NCBI GenBank assembly: GCA_002345025.1
Contig: DDUX01000100.1
Span: forward strand, 8,843-19,449
Length of the DNA stretch: 10,607 nucleotides
Source: Candidatus Accumulibacter iunctus
GTDB taxonomy: Bacteria > Pseudomonadota > Gammaproteobacteria > Burkholderiales > Rhodocyclaceae
Reading direction: 5' to 3'
Both the position numbers and the translations under genes were made by a program. Under the pieces are notes generated by a model. That model saw only the letters and a list, made by a program, of their open reading frames with translations. It searched no databases and was not told the origin of the DNA. Below, in pieces: positions 1 through 5,982 of the stretch. Every line of letters starts with the position of its first letter. Positions within the stretch are counted from its first letter, which is position 1.

Positions 1-454
1 CCTGATCGATCGGCAGATGGTGGTACGGCTTCTGCGCGGGTCGTACCTGCGTGCGGGTGACGCGCTGCAACTCGAGGCCCCAGAGACTCATCGCCTCGGA
101 GATGACGATTGCCTCGCCACCGTTGAGGCAGCCGTCGGCATTGGCGATATCGACGATCGCGCCAAGGGCCTGCTGCTGCAGGTCCGGTGACCGGATGTCG
201 TCGAGCAAATGATCGATGAGTTCACGGTCAAGCTCGATCTGTCCAACGTTCGGCGCGCGAGCACACTGCATCAGATCATCGCAGAACTCATGGATCACCC
301 GATCGAGGGTTGCCGGGGAGATATGCAGCCGGTCGCAGATGCCATGCTGGGAAAGCGACTCGATCTCCCTGTTGTCGAGCGCACCATCGGCGAGCAGGGC
401 GAGGGCAACGACTCGCGACATGGCTTCAGCGCTGTCGGTGGTGTAGTGACGCAT
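1..454 (-). CDS. TerB-like (tellurite-resistance B fold) protein, C-terminus cut by window edge
   Basis: An open frame runs from an ATG at 454-452 to the left edge without a stop, giving at least 151 residues. An AAGGAG ribosome site at 461-466 sits about 6 nt before the ATG, which supports this start. The protein is a mostly helical, acidic, soluble sequence with two similar blocks: ADGALDNRE (residues 22-30) and ADGCLNGGE (106-114). This ADG..(D/N)..E pattern is typical of the TerB/DjlA-N-like helical fold, where acidic residues may bind metal. No signal peptide or membrane segment is visible. The molecular role of stand-alone TerB-domain proteins is poorly defined, and the name does not prove tellurite resistance. 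It is transcribed divergently from the LysR-type regulator, a layout in which the regulator often controls its neighbour; that link is inference. The family call is moderately confident, the reading frame very confident. Confidence 0.75.
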   Translation of the reverse strand, partial: MRHYTTDSAEAMSRVVALALLADGALDNREIESLSQHGICDRLHISPATLDRVIHEFCDDLMQCARAPNVGQIELDRELIDHLLDDIRSPDLQQQALGAIVDIANADGCLNGGEAIVISEAMSLWGLELQRVTRTQVRPAQKPYHHLPIDQ

Positions 455-460
455 TTGTTT

Positions 461-466
461 CTCCTT
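461..466 (-). promoter_or_regulatory. Ribosome binding site of the TerB-like gene
   Basis: The plus strand reads ctcctt here, so the minus-strand mRNA has AAGGAG about 6 nt before the ATG at 454-452. It is a near-consensus Shine-Dalgarno sequence and fixes the start of the edge-truncated gene. Confidence 0.8.
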
Positions 467-487
467 GATTGGCTGATTCGACTTGCA

Positions 488-506
488 TCCGCAGAATGGC
501 TGCGGA
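488..506. repeat. Perfect 7-bp inverted repeat in divergent intergenic region
   Basis: TCCGCAG (488-494) and CTGCGGA (500-506) are perfect inverted arms around a 5-nt spacer. The repeat lies between the TerB-like gene and the LysR regulator, 34 nt upstream of the TerB-like ATG. It could be an operator, or a hairpin in the TerB-like leader. There is no T-run after it in either direction, so an intrinsic terminator is unlikely. Confidence 0.5.
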
Positions 507-513
507 CGACACA

Positions 514-543
514 ACTATGGGTGCTGGGAGCCACGAAGTCCAA
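514..543 (-). promoter_or_regulatory. Possible promoter of the TerB-like gene
   Basis: On the minus strand, TTGGAC (543-538) and CATAGT (519-514) are 18 nt apart and resemble sigma-70 -35 and -10 hexamers. The position, about 60 nt upstream of the ATG, is reasonable. The match is modest and the call is tentative. Confidence 0.3.
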
Positions 544-548
544 TAAGA

Positions 549-554
549 TATAAT
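549..554 (+). promoter_or_regulatory. Likely -10 element of the LysR-type regulator
   Basis: A perfect TATAAT lies in the only strongly AT-rich stretch of the area (541-570), about 29 nt before the preferred ATG at 583. No good -35 hexamer is visible at 17 nt upstream, so it may depend on an activator or be weak. An inverted repeat, TAATT (551-555) and AATTA (564-568), overlaps it. That would suit self-regulation as is common for LysR proteins, but this is inference. Confidence 0.45.
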
Positions 555-582
555 TGGAAATTGAATTAGTTTGGGCTTATGC

Positions 583-1518
583 ATGCCGCGACGCAGAATC
601 ACTTTCCGCCAACTCGAGAGCTTCGCCGCCGTCGCTCGCCACCGAAGCTTTTCGAAAGCAGCCGAAGAGCTTCATCTGACACAGCCGGCGGTTTCCCTGC
701 AGGTGCGACAGATCGCCGAAAGCGTTGGTCTGCCGCTGTTCGAGCAGGCAGGTCGGGCGCTCGTACTGACCGAGGCCGGCGAGGAAACGCTGCAAATGGC
801 GCGGGCGCTGGATGACGTGTGGACGAGCTTCGAGGCAGCCATCGCGGATCTCAAGGGCCTGAAACGCGGTCGGTTGCGCGTCGCGCTGGTGACGACGGCG
901 AAGTACTTCCTGCCGCGGCTGGTAGGTGACTTCTGTCGTCGCCATCCGGACGTGCATGTCGAACTCGAGGTTGCCGATCGCGACCACATCGTCGCCCGCA
1001 TGCGGGCCAATCAGGACGACTTCTACGTGATGGTCTATCCGCCGGAAGACCTGCAACTGAAGACCTATCCGCTGGTCGACAACGAACTGGTGGTCATCGC
1101 ACCGCTCGGGCATTGGGGCGCGGGGCGACGACTGCAGCTGGCCGAGCTTGGCGGTGAGCGCTTCATCTTCCGCGAAACAGGCTCCGGTTCGCGGAAGATG
1201 ATCGAGAATCACCTGGCGAAGTTGGCGATCAGGCTGGACATCAGGCTGACGGTCAGCAGCAACGAGGCGATCCGCGAACTGGTTGCCAGCGGCGCCGGGC
1301 TCGCGGTTCTCTCGCGCCAGGCCCTGACTGCCGATCCGGGGCAGCAGGAACTGTGCATTCTCGATGTCGAGGGATTCCCGTTGCGCCAGCCATGGCTGAT
1401 CGTGCACCGGAATTCGAAGCGACTGTCGGTGCCGGCAAGGGCCTTTCTCGAGCAACTCCTCGCACGGCCACGGACGCACGCGTCGGAGGCTACAGGTGGC
1501 GACTCGACAGTGAGCTGA
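583..1518 (+). CDS. LysR-type transcriptional regulator, CbbR-like
   Basis: This is a DNA-binding regulator of about 311 residues, the usual LysR length. The N-terminal winged helix-turn-helix is clear: ITFRQLESFAAVARHRSFSK leads into AAEELHLTQPAVSLQVRQ (about residues 6-43), followed by the LFE..GR..LTEAGE block. The effector-binding domain starts near residue 95. It carries TTAKYF (104-109) and, later, NELVVIAP, ETGSGSR, SSNEAIRELVASGAGLAVLSR and LDVEGFPLRQPW, a combination I associate with the CbbR/RbcR subgroup (regulators of CO2-fixation genes). No Calvin-cycle gene is visible here, so the target is unknown. The start at ATG 583 is preferred because the protein then begins just before the conserved ITFRQLESF block; an in-frame TTG at 571 would add four residues. 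Neither start has a strong ribosome site. It is divergent from the TerB-like gene. Confidence 0.9.
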   Translation: MPRRRITFRQLESFAAVARHRSFSKAAEELHLTQPAVSLQVRQIAESVGLPLFEQAGRALVLTEAGEETLQMARALDDVWTSFEAAIADLKGLKRGRLRVALVTTAKYFLPRLVGDFCRRHPDVHVELEVADRDHIVARMRANQDDFYVMVYPPEDLQLKTYPLVDNELVVIAPLGHWGAGRRLQLAELGGERFIFRETGSGSRKMIENHLAKLAIRLDIRLTVSSNEAIRELVASGAGLAVLSRQALTADPGQQELCILDVEGFPLRQPWLIVHRNSKRLSVPARAFLEQLLARPRTHASEATGGDSTVS

Positions 1519-1549
1519 GCCGCTCGGCGTCGCCGTGAGTTCCCGTTCG

Positions 1550-1564
1550 CGCCGATCATCGGCG
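1550..1564. terminator. Palindrome between convergent genes, possible bidirectional terminator
   Basis: CGCCGAT and ATCGGCG flank a single central base, a perfect 15-nt interrupted palindrome in the 60-nt space between the LysR stop (1516-1518) and the stop of the convergent response-regulator gene (1579-1581). As RNA it can form a 5-bp GC stem with a 5-nt loop on either strand. A second, overlapping weak hairpin (1561-1579, one bulge) reads AAAG/CTTT. There is no proper T-tract, so an intrinsic terminator is only a possibility. Confidence 0.35.
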
Positions 1565-1578
1565 AAAGCGCTCTTTGC

Positions 1579-3300
1579 CTACGTCGTCGGTCGCGCGCCG
1601 GAGCCGGCAGAGCCGGCTGCCGGTACCTGCGCCACCCCATACTTGCGCGCCACGCGCTGGTAGAGTTCGCGCGCCGAAATCACCCGAACGTTGCGCATGT
1701 CCTTGGCTTGCGCCATCTGCAGGTAACGCAGGCCGCGCCTCGCGAGGTCGGCGTCCCAGCCCTTCTGTTCGAGGAGGGTGAAGATCGCTTTCGTCGCATT
1801 GACCAGGAACTGCAGATTCGGCACCCGTTCTGCGGCCTCGATCAGCAACTTTACCGAACCCTCGACGTCACCCTTGCGGGCAGCCAGAACGCCGCGATTG
1901 TTCAGCTCGACGATCTCCTTGCCGACTTCCGCAAGCAGTGCCTGACCGTCCTCTTCCTTGCCCGCCTTGGCGTAGATGCTCTGTACCTTGGCAATCATGT
2001 TGCGGTCTTCATGATTCTCGGCAGCCACTTGGCGGAATATGTCTCGCGCCTCCTCTTCCTTGCCCGTGGCAAGGCACGCCTGGGCGAGGTCGAGGGTGAG
2101 CGCCTGCGACAGCAGCGAACCCTTGCCAGCCTCCTTCAGTACCTGGCTCAGCTGTAGCGCCTGCTCCACGGTTTCCTGTGCCTTCGCCGGGTTGCCTTCC
2201 CGGTTGGCGCACAGCGTTTCCATCACCAGTGCGGCCAGCTCGCCCTGCTTGCTGCCTCGCCAGTCGCGTCGCAGTTGGGCGGTGATCTTGTGCGCCCCGT
2301 CGGTCTGGCCCCGGTCGAGCAGGACTCGGGAGAGGTTCGTGTAGTCGTCGACATTGCTCAGGGTCGATCCGCGACGTCGATCCAGCACCCTGCCGTAGGC
2401 CTTCTCGGCCGTCTGCAGGTCATTGTTGCGCACCGCCAGATCACCCACCAGCCGCTGTCGCGAGGCGTTGTTGGGCGACTTCGCCGCTGCCTGCAGCAGG
2501 ACTGCCTGCGCTTCAGCGAGGTTGCCCATTTCTTCGCGGACCTCGGCGAGGAAATCATAAGCGGCGGTAAAATCCGGGAAGTCCTCGACCAGCGACTGAC
2601 CGAGAGTCTCGGCTTCCGCCAGCTGCTGCTGATTGCGATGGGCGATCGCCAGTCCCATGCGGGCCCATGGCAGTACGCGTTGCGCGAGCACCTGCTGGTA
2701 GACCACCTGCGCGTCGGCAGGTCGGCCGAGGACGTTGAGGATCTCGCCCTTGCAGCGCAGCAGGTCCATGAGGAAACCGCTGTCCTGGCCCAGGAGGCGG
2801 TCGCAGGCAAGCAGGGCCTGCGCGTAGGCTCCGTTGTCCAGGTGGTCGAAAACGGCAGCCAGGAACTGCTTCTTGTAGACCGCGCGCAGCAACCGGCCGC
2901 GGAGTTCGTCAGCGGTGAAAGGCTTGATCAGATAATCGTCGGGAGCAAGCTCAGCCACCGAGACGACGTTGTGGTAGGTGCGTTCGCTGGTGACGATCAT
3001 GAAGACGGTGGCCAGCCGTACCAGGTGCTGCTGCCGCAACTCGTCGAGCAGTTGCTGACCGTCACGTCCGTCCTCGAGCTGGTAGTCCGAGAGAATGATG
3101 TCAAAACTGTTGGCCTTGACCTGCCGCAGAACCTCTGCCGAAGTGCCAGCGGTATGGACGGTGGTGATGCCGATCGAAGAGAGCATCGTCCGCAGGGTGC
3201 TGCGGGCATTCGGGTAACGATCGATCAGCAGCGCTCGTTTGCGAACGAGATCGCTGCCGAGCTTGTGCAGGAGGTCAGCGGTGGTATCCGATGGGTTCAT
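1579..3300 (-). CDS. Response regulator receiver domain fused to TPR repeats
   Basis: This 573-residue soluble protein has an N-terminal receiver domain (about residues 20-145) and a long helical TPR-like region (about 150-540). In the receiver, D72 in LSDYQL is the expected phosphoacceptor, T104/S105 in VTSE the switch residue and K126 in LIKPF the conserved lysine. The acidic site after strand 1 reads LLIDRYP, with D27 then R28, where most receivers have two acidic residues. The C-terminal region shows repeated helix pairs such as the GRPADAQVVYQQVLAQ, GNLAEAQAVLLQAAAK and NDLQTAEKAYGRVLDR blocks, typical of TPR protein-protein scaffolds. No DNA-binding or enzymatic output domain is seen, so the output is probably a protein contact controlled by the receiver. 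No sensor kinase is adjacent, so the partner is unknown. AAGG lies about 8 nt before the ATG. The last 13 residues are Ala/Gly-rich. Confidence 0.88.
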   Translation of the reverse strand: MNPSDTTADLLHKLGSDLVRKRALLIDRYPNARSTLRTMLSSIGITTVHTAGTSAEVLRQVKANSFDIILSDYQLEDGRDGQQLLDELRQQHLVRLATVFMIVTSERTYHNVVSVAELAPDDYLIKPFTADELRGRLLRAVYKKQFLAAVFDHLDNGAYAQALLACDRLLGQDSGFLMDLLRCKGEILNVLGRPADAQVVYQQVLAQRVLPWARMGLAIAHRNQQQLAEAETLGQSLVEDFPDFTAAYDFLAEVREEMGNLAEAQAVLLQAAAKSPNNASRQRLVGDLAVRNNDLQTAEKAYGRVLDRRRGSTLSNVDDYTNLSRVLLDRGQTDGAHKITAQLRRDWRGSKQGELAALVMETLCANREGNPAKAQETVEQALQLSQVLKEAGKGSLLSQALTLDLAQACLATGKEEEARDIFRQVAAENHEDRNMIAKVQSIYAKAGKEEDGQALLAEVGKEIVELNNRGVLAARKGDVEGSVKLLIEAAERVPNLQFLVNATKAIFTLLEQKGWDADLARRGLRYLQMAQAKDMRNVRVISARELYQRVARKYGVAQVPAAGSAGSGARPTT

Positions 3301-3312
3301 GGCGGTACCTTA

Positions 3313-3346
3313 CCCGACAGTCCAGGGTGTATCAAGCATTGTCGGG
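3313..3346. repeat. 7-bp inverted repeat in the 5' region of the response-regulator gene
   Basis: CCCGACA (3313-3319) and TGTCGGG (3340-3346) are perfect inverted arms separated by 20 nt. They lie 13-46 nt upstream of the response-regulator start, in the 207-nt divergent spacer (3301-3507). It could be a two-half-site operator or a leader hairpin. The rest of the spacer holds AT-rich TAAGATATT at 3429-3437, a weak candidate -10 for the IclR gene with no convincing -35. Confidence 0.4.
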
Positions 3347-3498
3347 GTTCTCCGCCCGCGGGCATGATTCGTGCTCGCACCGGTGGTCGGGAAACGCCTG
3401 TGGCGAGCTGCGCGACTGCCGGTGATGGTAAGATATTGCGTTGCACAAGTGGCGGCGGGCGGACAGTGGCGCGCCCGGTTCAGGATCAACGCGTCGAC

Positions 3499-3505
3499 AG
3501 GAAGG
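3499..3505 (+). promoter_or_regulatory. Ribosome binding site of the IclR-family gene
   Basis: AGGAAGG lies just before the ATG at 3508-3510. It decides the start, because the reading frame is open for more than 1.2 kb further upstream, antisense to the response-regulator gene. Confidence 0.75.
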
Positions 3506-3507
3506 CA

Positions 3508-4287
3508 ATGACCGAACAACAGGCAGACAAGGGTTCCATCCAGGTGATCGAGCGCATGATGTCGCTGCTCGAGGTGCTGGCCAGCCTGCCGGAACCAGCG
3601 AGCCTGAAGGCGCTGGCGCAGACCACCGGTCTCCACCCTTCGACGGCGCATCGAATCCTGGCAGCGATGACGAGTTCAGCCCTCGTCGAGCGACAGGACA
3701 GTGGCACCTACTCGCTCGGTATCCGGCTGCTGGAACTCGGCAACATCGTCAAGTCGCGCATCAGCATCCGGCAGGTGGCGCTGCCCTACATGCAGCAACT
3801 GCACGAGTCGATTGGCGAGGCGGTCAATCTGGGCGTTCGCCACGAGGACGAGATCATCTACGTCGAGCGGACTTCGAGTGGTCGCTCGCTGTTGCGCGTG
3901 GTCTATCTGGTTGGCGGGCGTGCTCCGCTGCACCTGACCTCCGTCGGCAAGCTGTTCCTGGCGGCCGATAGTCCGGCGGATGTACGTGCCTACGCGCGGC
4001 GGACCGGATTGCCGGGAAAGACCCCGCATTCGCTGACCCGCCTCGACAGTCTGGAAAGGGAGCTCGACTGGATCCGCCGGCACGGCTTCGCTTCCGACAA
4101 CGAGGAAGCGGAGATCGGCTTGCGCTGCATTGCCGCGCCGATCCGCAATGACGAGGGTCAGCTCGCCGCCGGTCTGTCGGTTTCGGCACCGAGCGAGCGC
4201 CACGATCCAGACTGGGTGACGCCGATCAGGGCGACGGCGAGCAGGATCGAGCAGGCTCTCGGCTATCGGCAGCCGTTGCCAGCGTGA
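3508..4287 (+). CDS. IclR-family transcriptional regulator
   Basis: This 259-residue protein has the usual two-domain IclR build. The N-terminal winged helix-turn-helix (about residues 10-75) contains the SLKALAQTTGLHPSTAHRIL and YSLGIRLLELG blocks. The C-terminal ligand-binding domain (about 80-255) contains the INLG-like stretch EAVNLGVRHEDEIIYVER, APLHLTSVGKLFLA, the L..EL..IRRHGFASDNEEAEIG region and CIAAPIRNDEGQLAAGLSVS. IclR proteins are soluble dimers that bind small molecules, often aromatic or short-chain acids, and repress or activate nearby catabolic or transport genes. The ligand cannot be read from the sequence. The start is set by the AGGAAGG ribosome site; the frame stays open upstream, but that part is antisense to the response-regulator gene and does not look like protein. 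It is divergent from the response-regulator gene and followed on the same strand by an EamA permease, which could be a target (inference). Confidence 0.92.
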   Translation: MTEQQADKGSIQVIERMMSLLEVLASLPEPASLKALAQTTGLHPSTAHRILAAMTSSALVERQDSGTYSLGIRLLELGNIVKSRISIRQVALPYMQQLHESIGEAVNLGVRHEDEIIYVERTSSGRSLLRVVYLVGGRAPLHLTSVGKLFLAADSPADVRAYARRTGLPGKTPHSLTRLDSLERELDWIRRHGFASDNEEAEIGLRCIAAPIRNDEGQLAAGLSVSAPSERHDPDWVTPIRATASRIEQALGYRQPLPA

Positions 4288-4313
4288 GGGTCAGCTCGGC
4301 GCCGGGCAACGGC
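4272..4313 (+). terminator. 9-bp stem-loop spanning the IclR stop codon
   Basis: GCCGTTGCC (4272-4280) and GGCAACGGC (4305-4313) are perfect 9-bp inverted arms with a 24-nt loop that contains the TGA at 4285-4287. A GC-rich hairpin here could mark the 3' end of the IclR mRNA or protect it from decay. There is no T-run after it, so a classical intrinsic terminator is not shown. A second inverted repeat, GAGGACG (4341-4347) with CGTCCTC (4365-4371), follows in the same spacer. Confidence 0.4.
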
Positions 4314-4480
4314 AGCAGGCGTCGCCCCCGGTCGTTGCAGGAGGACGGCGTGGCTGCGTCCCGACGTCCTCGCGCCAGCCGTGGCACGACGTAGTTCGCA
4401 GCCGTTGTCCTCCGGCGACCTTCTGCGCCAGGGTCGACCTTCGAAGCTGCCATGACCAGCGCCCGGGCTGTCATTCCGCC

Positions 4481-4504
4481 GCATTGCCACCCCCTGGGCA
4501 ATGC
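4481..4504. promoter_or_regulatory. Perfect 8-bp inverted repeat upstream of the permease-ruv unit, candidate operator
   Basis: GCATTGCC (4481-4488) and GGCAATGC (4497-4504) are perfect inverted arms with an 8-nt spacer; a third TTGCC follows at 4505-4509 in the same orientation as the left arm. The site ends 37 nt before the preferred permease start at 4542. The size and symmetry suit a dimeric regulator, and the IclR protein encoded just upstream is a natural candidate, though nothing here proves it. It could equally form a leader hairpin. The rest of the 254-nt spacer (4288-4541) has no other clear gene, and I see no convincing sigma-70 promoter in it. Confidence 0.4.
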
Positions 4505-4541
4505 TTGCCAAACTCCTGACGCGCTTCAACCCGCTCCCATC

Positions 4542-5405
4542 ATGCGCCCCACACCCTCGATGCTGCCATTCCTCTTCGTCTTTCTCTGGAGCACCGGCTT
4601 CATCGGCGCCAAGTTCGGCTTGCCCTACGCCGAACCCCTCACCTTCCTGCTCGTCCGCTATCTGCTGGTTCTCAGCCTGATGACCGGTCTGGCACTGGCG
4701 ACCAGCGCGCCGTGGCCGAGCGACGGACGCCAGTGGCTTCATATCGGCGTCTCCGGCCTGCTGCTGCACGGGCTCTACCTCGGCGGCGTGTTCATTGCCA
4801 TCAGGCATGGCTTGCCGGCCGGTGTGACGGCCCTCGTGGTCGGCATGCAGCCGCTGTTGACGGCTGCCGGTGCCGGCTTCGTGCTCGGCGAACGGGTATC
4901 GGCACGGCAGTGGCTGGGGCTGGTTCTCGGTCTTGCCGGGGTGGCGCTGGTCGTGGCGAACAAGCTCGGCGACCTGCCGCTGACCGGAATGCTGCTGCCG
5001 GCCATCGCGGCACTGTTCGGAATCACGCTTGGCACCCTGTACCAGAAACGCTTCTGTCCGCACTTCGATCTGCGCAGCGGATCGGTCATCCAGTTCCTGC
5101 CGACTGCCGTCTGCACCGCGCTCGTCGCGTGGTTGACCGAAAGCATGCACATCGAGTGGACGATGCAGTTCGTCTTTGCCCTGCTCTGGCTGGTCCTGGT
5201 GCTTTCCTTTGGCGCCATCAGCCTGCTCAATCTGCTGATTCGCAGCGGTAGCGCCGTCAACGTCGCCAGCCTGTTCTACCTGACCCCGCCGACTACGGCC
5301 TTGATCGCCTGGCTGGTTTTCGGCGAGACGCTTGGCGGACTGGCGCTCGCCGGCATGGTGCTGGCAGTGGCCGGCGTCTACCTGGCACGGGTGCCGGCCC
5401 GATGA
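4542..5405 (+). CDS. EamA/DMT-superfamily permease
   Basis: This is an inner-membrane protein of about 287 residues, the normal size for EamA (drug/metabolite transporter) carriers with ten predicted membrane helices in two EamA halves. The first half begins with LPFLFVFLWSTGFIGAKFGL and includes the conserved ALVVGMQPLLTAAGAGFVLG, ERVSARQW and LGLAGVALVV stretches. The second half ends with FYLTPPTTALIAWLVFGE and AGMVLAVAGVYL, the same signature. Substrates of this family include amino acids, nucleobases and other metabolites, mostly by export; the substrate here cannot be told. The start at ATG 4542 places helix 1 right after a short N-terminus. An in-frame ATG at 4452 would add 30 residues (Pro/His/Cys-rich, unlike a membrane carrier) and would run across the inverted repeat. 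No strong ribosome site supports either. Its TGA overlaps the ruvC ATG by 4 nt. Confidence 0.85.
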   Translation: MRPTPSMLPFLFVFLWSTGFIGAKFGLPYAEPLTFLLVRYLLVLSLMTGLALATSAPWPSDGRQWLHIGVSGLLLHGLYLGGVFIAIRHGLPAGVTALVVGMQPLLTAAGAGFVLGERVSARQWLGLVLGLAGVALVVANKLGDLPLTGMLLPAIAALFGITLGTLYQKRFCPHFDLRSGSVIQFLPTAVCTALVAWLTESMHIEWTMQFVFALLWLVLVLSFGAISLLNLLIRSGSAVNVASLFYLTPPTTALIAWLVFGETLGGLALAGMVLAVAGVYLARVPAR

Positions 5406-5965
5406 GGGACCCGGAATCGCCAGCGCTGCGCATCCTTGGCGTAGACCCCGGTTTGCGCGTCACCGGTTTCGGTCTGATCGAGAAGATTGGCAATCGGTTG
5501 CGCTACCTTGCCAGCGGCTGCATCCGGACGAGCGTCGACGACCCGCTGCCGGTCCGTCTGGGAACGATTCACGCAGGACTGCTTGAACTGGTGGCGAGAC
5601 ATCGCCCGGACGAGGCGGCGACCGAGATCGTCTTCGTCAACGTCAATCCGCAATCGACCTTGCTGCTCGGGCAGGCGCGCGGTGCAGCGATTACCGCACT
5701 CGTCGCGAGCGGGCTCGATGTCGCCGAATACACCGCCCTGCAGGTGAAACAGGCGGTGGTCGGCAACGGTCACGCGCACAAGGTGCAGGTGCAGCACATG
5801 GTGCGCCACCTGTTATCCTTGCCGGCAACTCCCGGTGCGGATGCTGCCGATGCTCTGGCCTGTGCCATCGCGCACGCACATGGCGGGCAGGGACTGGGAA
5901 GCCTGGCGGCCAACAGCCTGCAGGTTCGCGACGGCCGCTTGAGCATCAGAAGGAAGCGCAGTTAA
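5402..5965 (+). CDS. ruvC: Crossover junction endodeoxyribonuclease RuvC
   Basis: RuvC is the Holliday-junction resolvase: as a dimer with Mg2+ it makes paired nicks in four-way junctions processed by RuvAB. The 187-residue protein shows ILGVDPGLRVTGFG with catalytic D15, ATEIVFVNVNPQSTLLLGQARG with catalytic E75, and the basic QVKQAVVGNGHAHKVQVQHM stretch. The ADAADALACAIAH motif carries catalytic D147 and D150. All four acidic residues of the RNase H-like active site are therefore present. The N-terminus has about eight residues before the first strand, slightly longer than common. The start overlaps the permease stop (ATGA, 4 nt), which suggests translational coupling. ruvA follows after 17 nt. 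Confidence 0.97.
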   Translation: MRDPESPALRILGVDPGLRVTGFGLIEKIGNRLRYLASGCIRTSVDDPLPVRLGTIHAGLLELVARHRPDEAATEIVFVNVNPQSTLLLGQARGAAITALVASGLDVAEYTALQVKQAVVGNGHAHKVQVQHMVRHLLSLPATPGADAADALACAIAHAHGGQGLGSLAANSLQVRDGRLSIRRKRS

Positions 5966-5982
5966 ATGAGGCGGAGTGAGCA

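Noticed and set aside
209..553. 114-codon plus-strand open frame at the left end
   Set aside because: It is antisense to the TerB-like gene, which has a strong ribosome site and repeated ADG..E motifs.
577..1479. 300-codon minus-strand open frame
   Set aside because: It is antisense to the LysR regulator, has no recognisable domain and reflects GC-rich codon bias.
3307..3335. TTGATA / 17 nt / TAAGGT on the minus strand as a response-regulator promoter
   Set aside because: The -10 would lie 6-11 nt before the ATG and coincide with the ribosome site, which would make the mRNA leaderless; the -10 match is also poor.
2275..3507. Very long plus-strand open frame running into the IclR gene (670 codons in all)
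   Set aside because: The upstream part is exactly antisense to the response-regulator/TPR gene, whose receiver and TPR motifs are clear. The IclR domains and a good ribosome site begin only at 3508.
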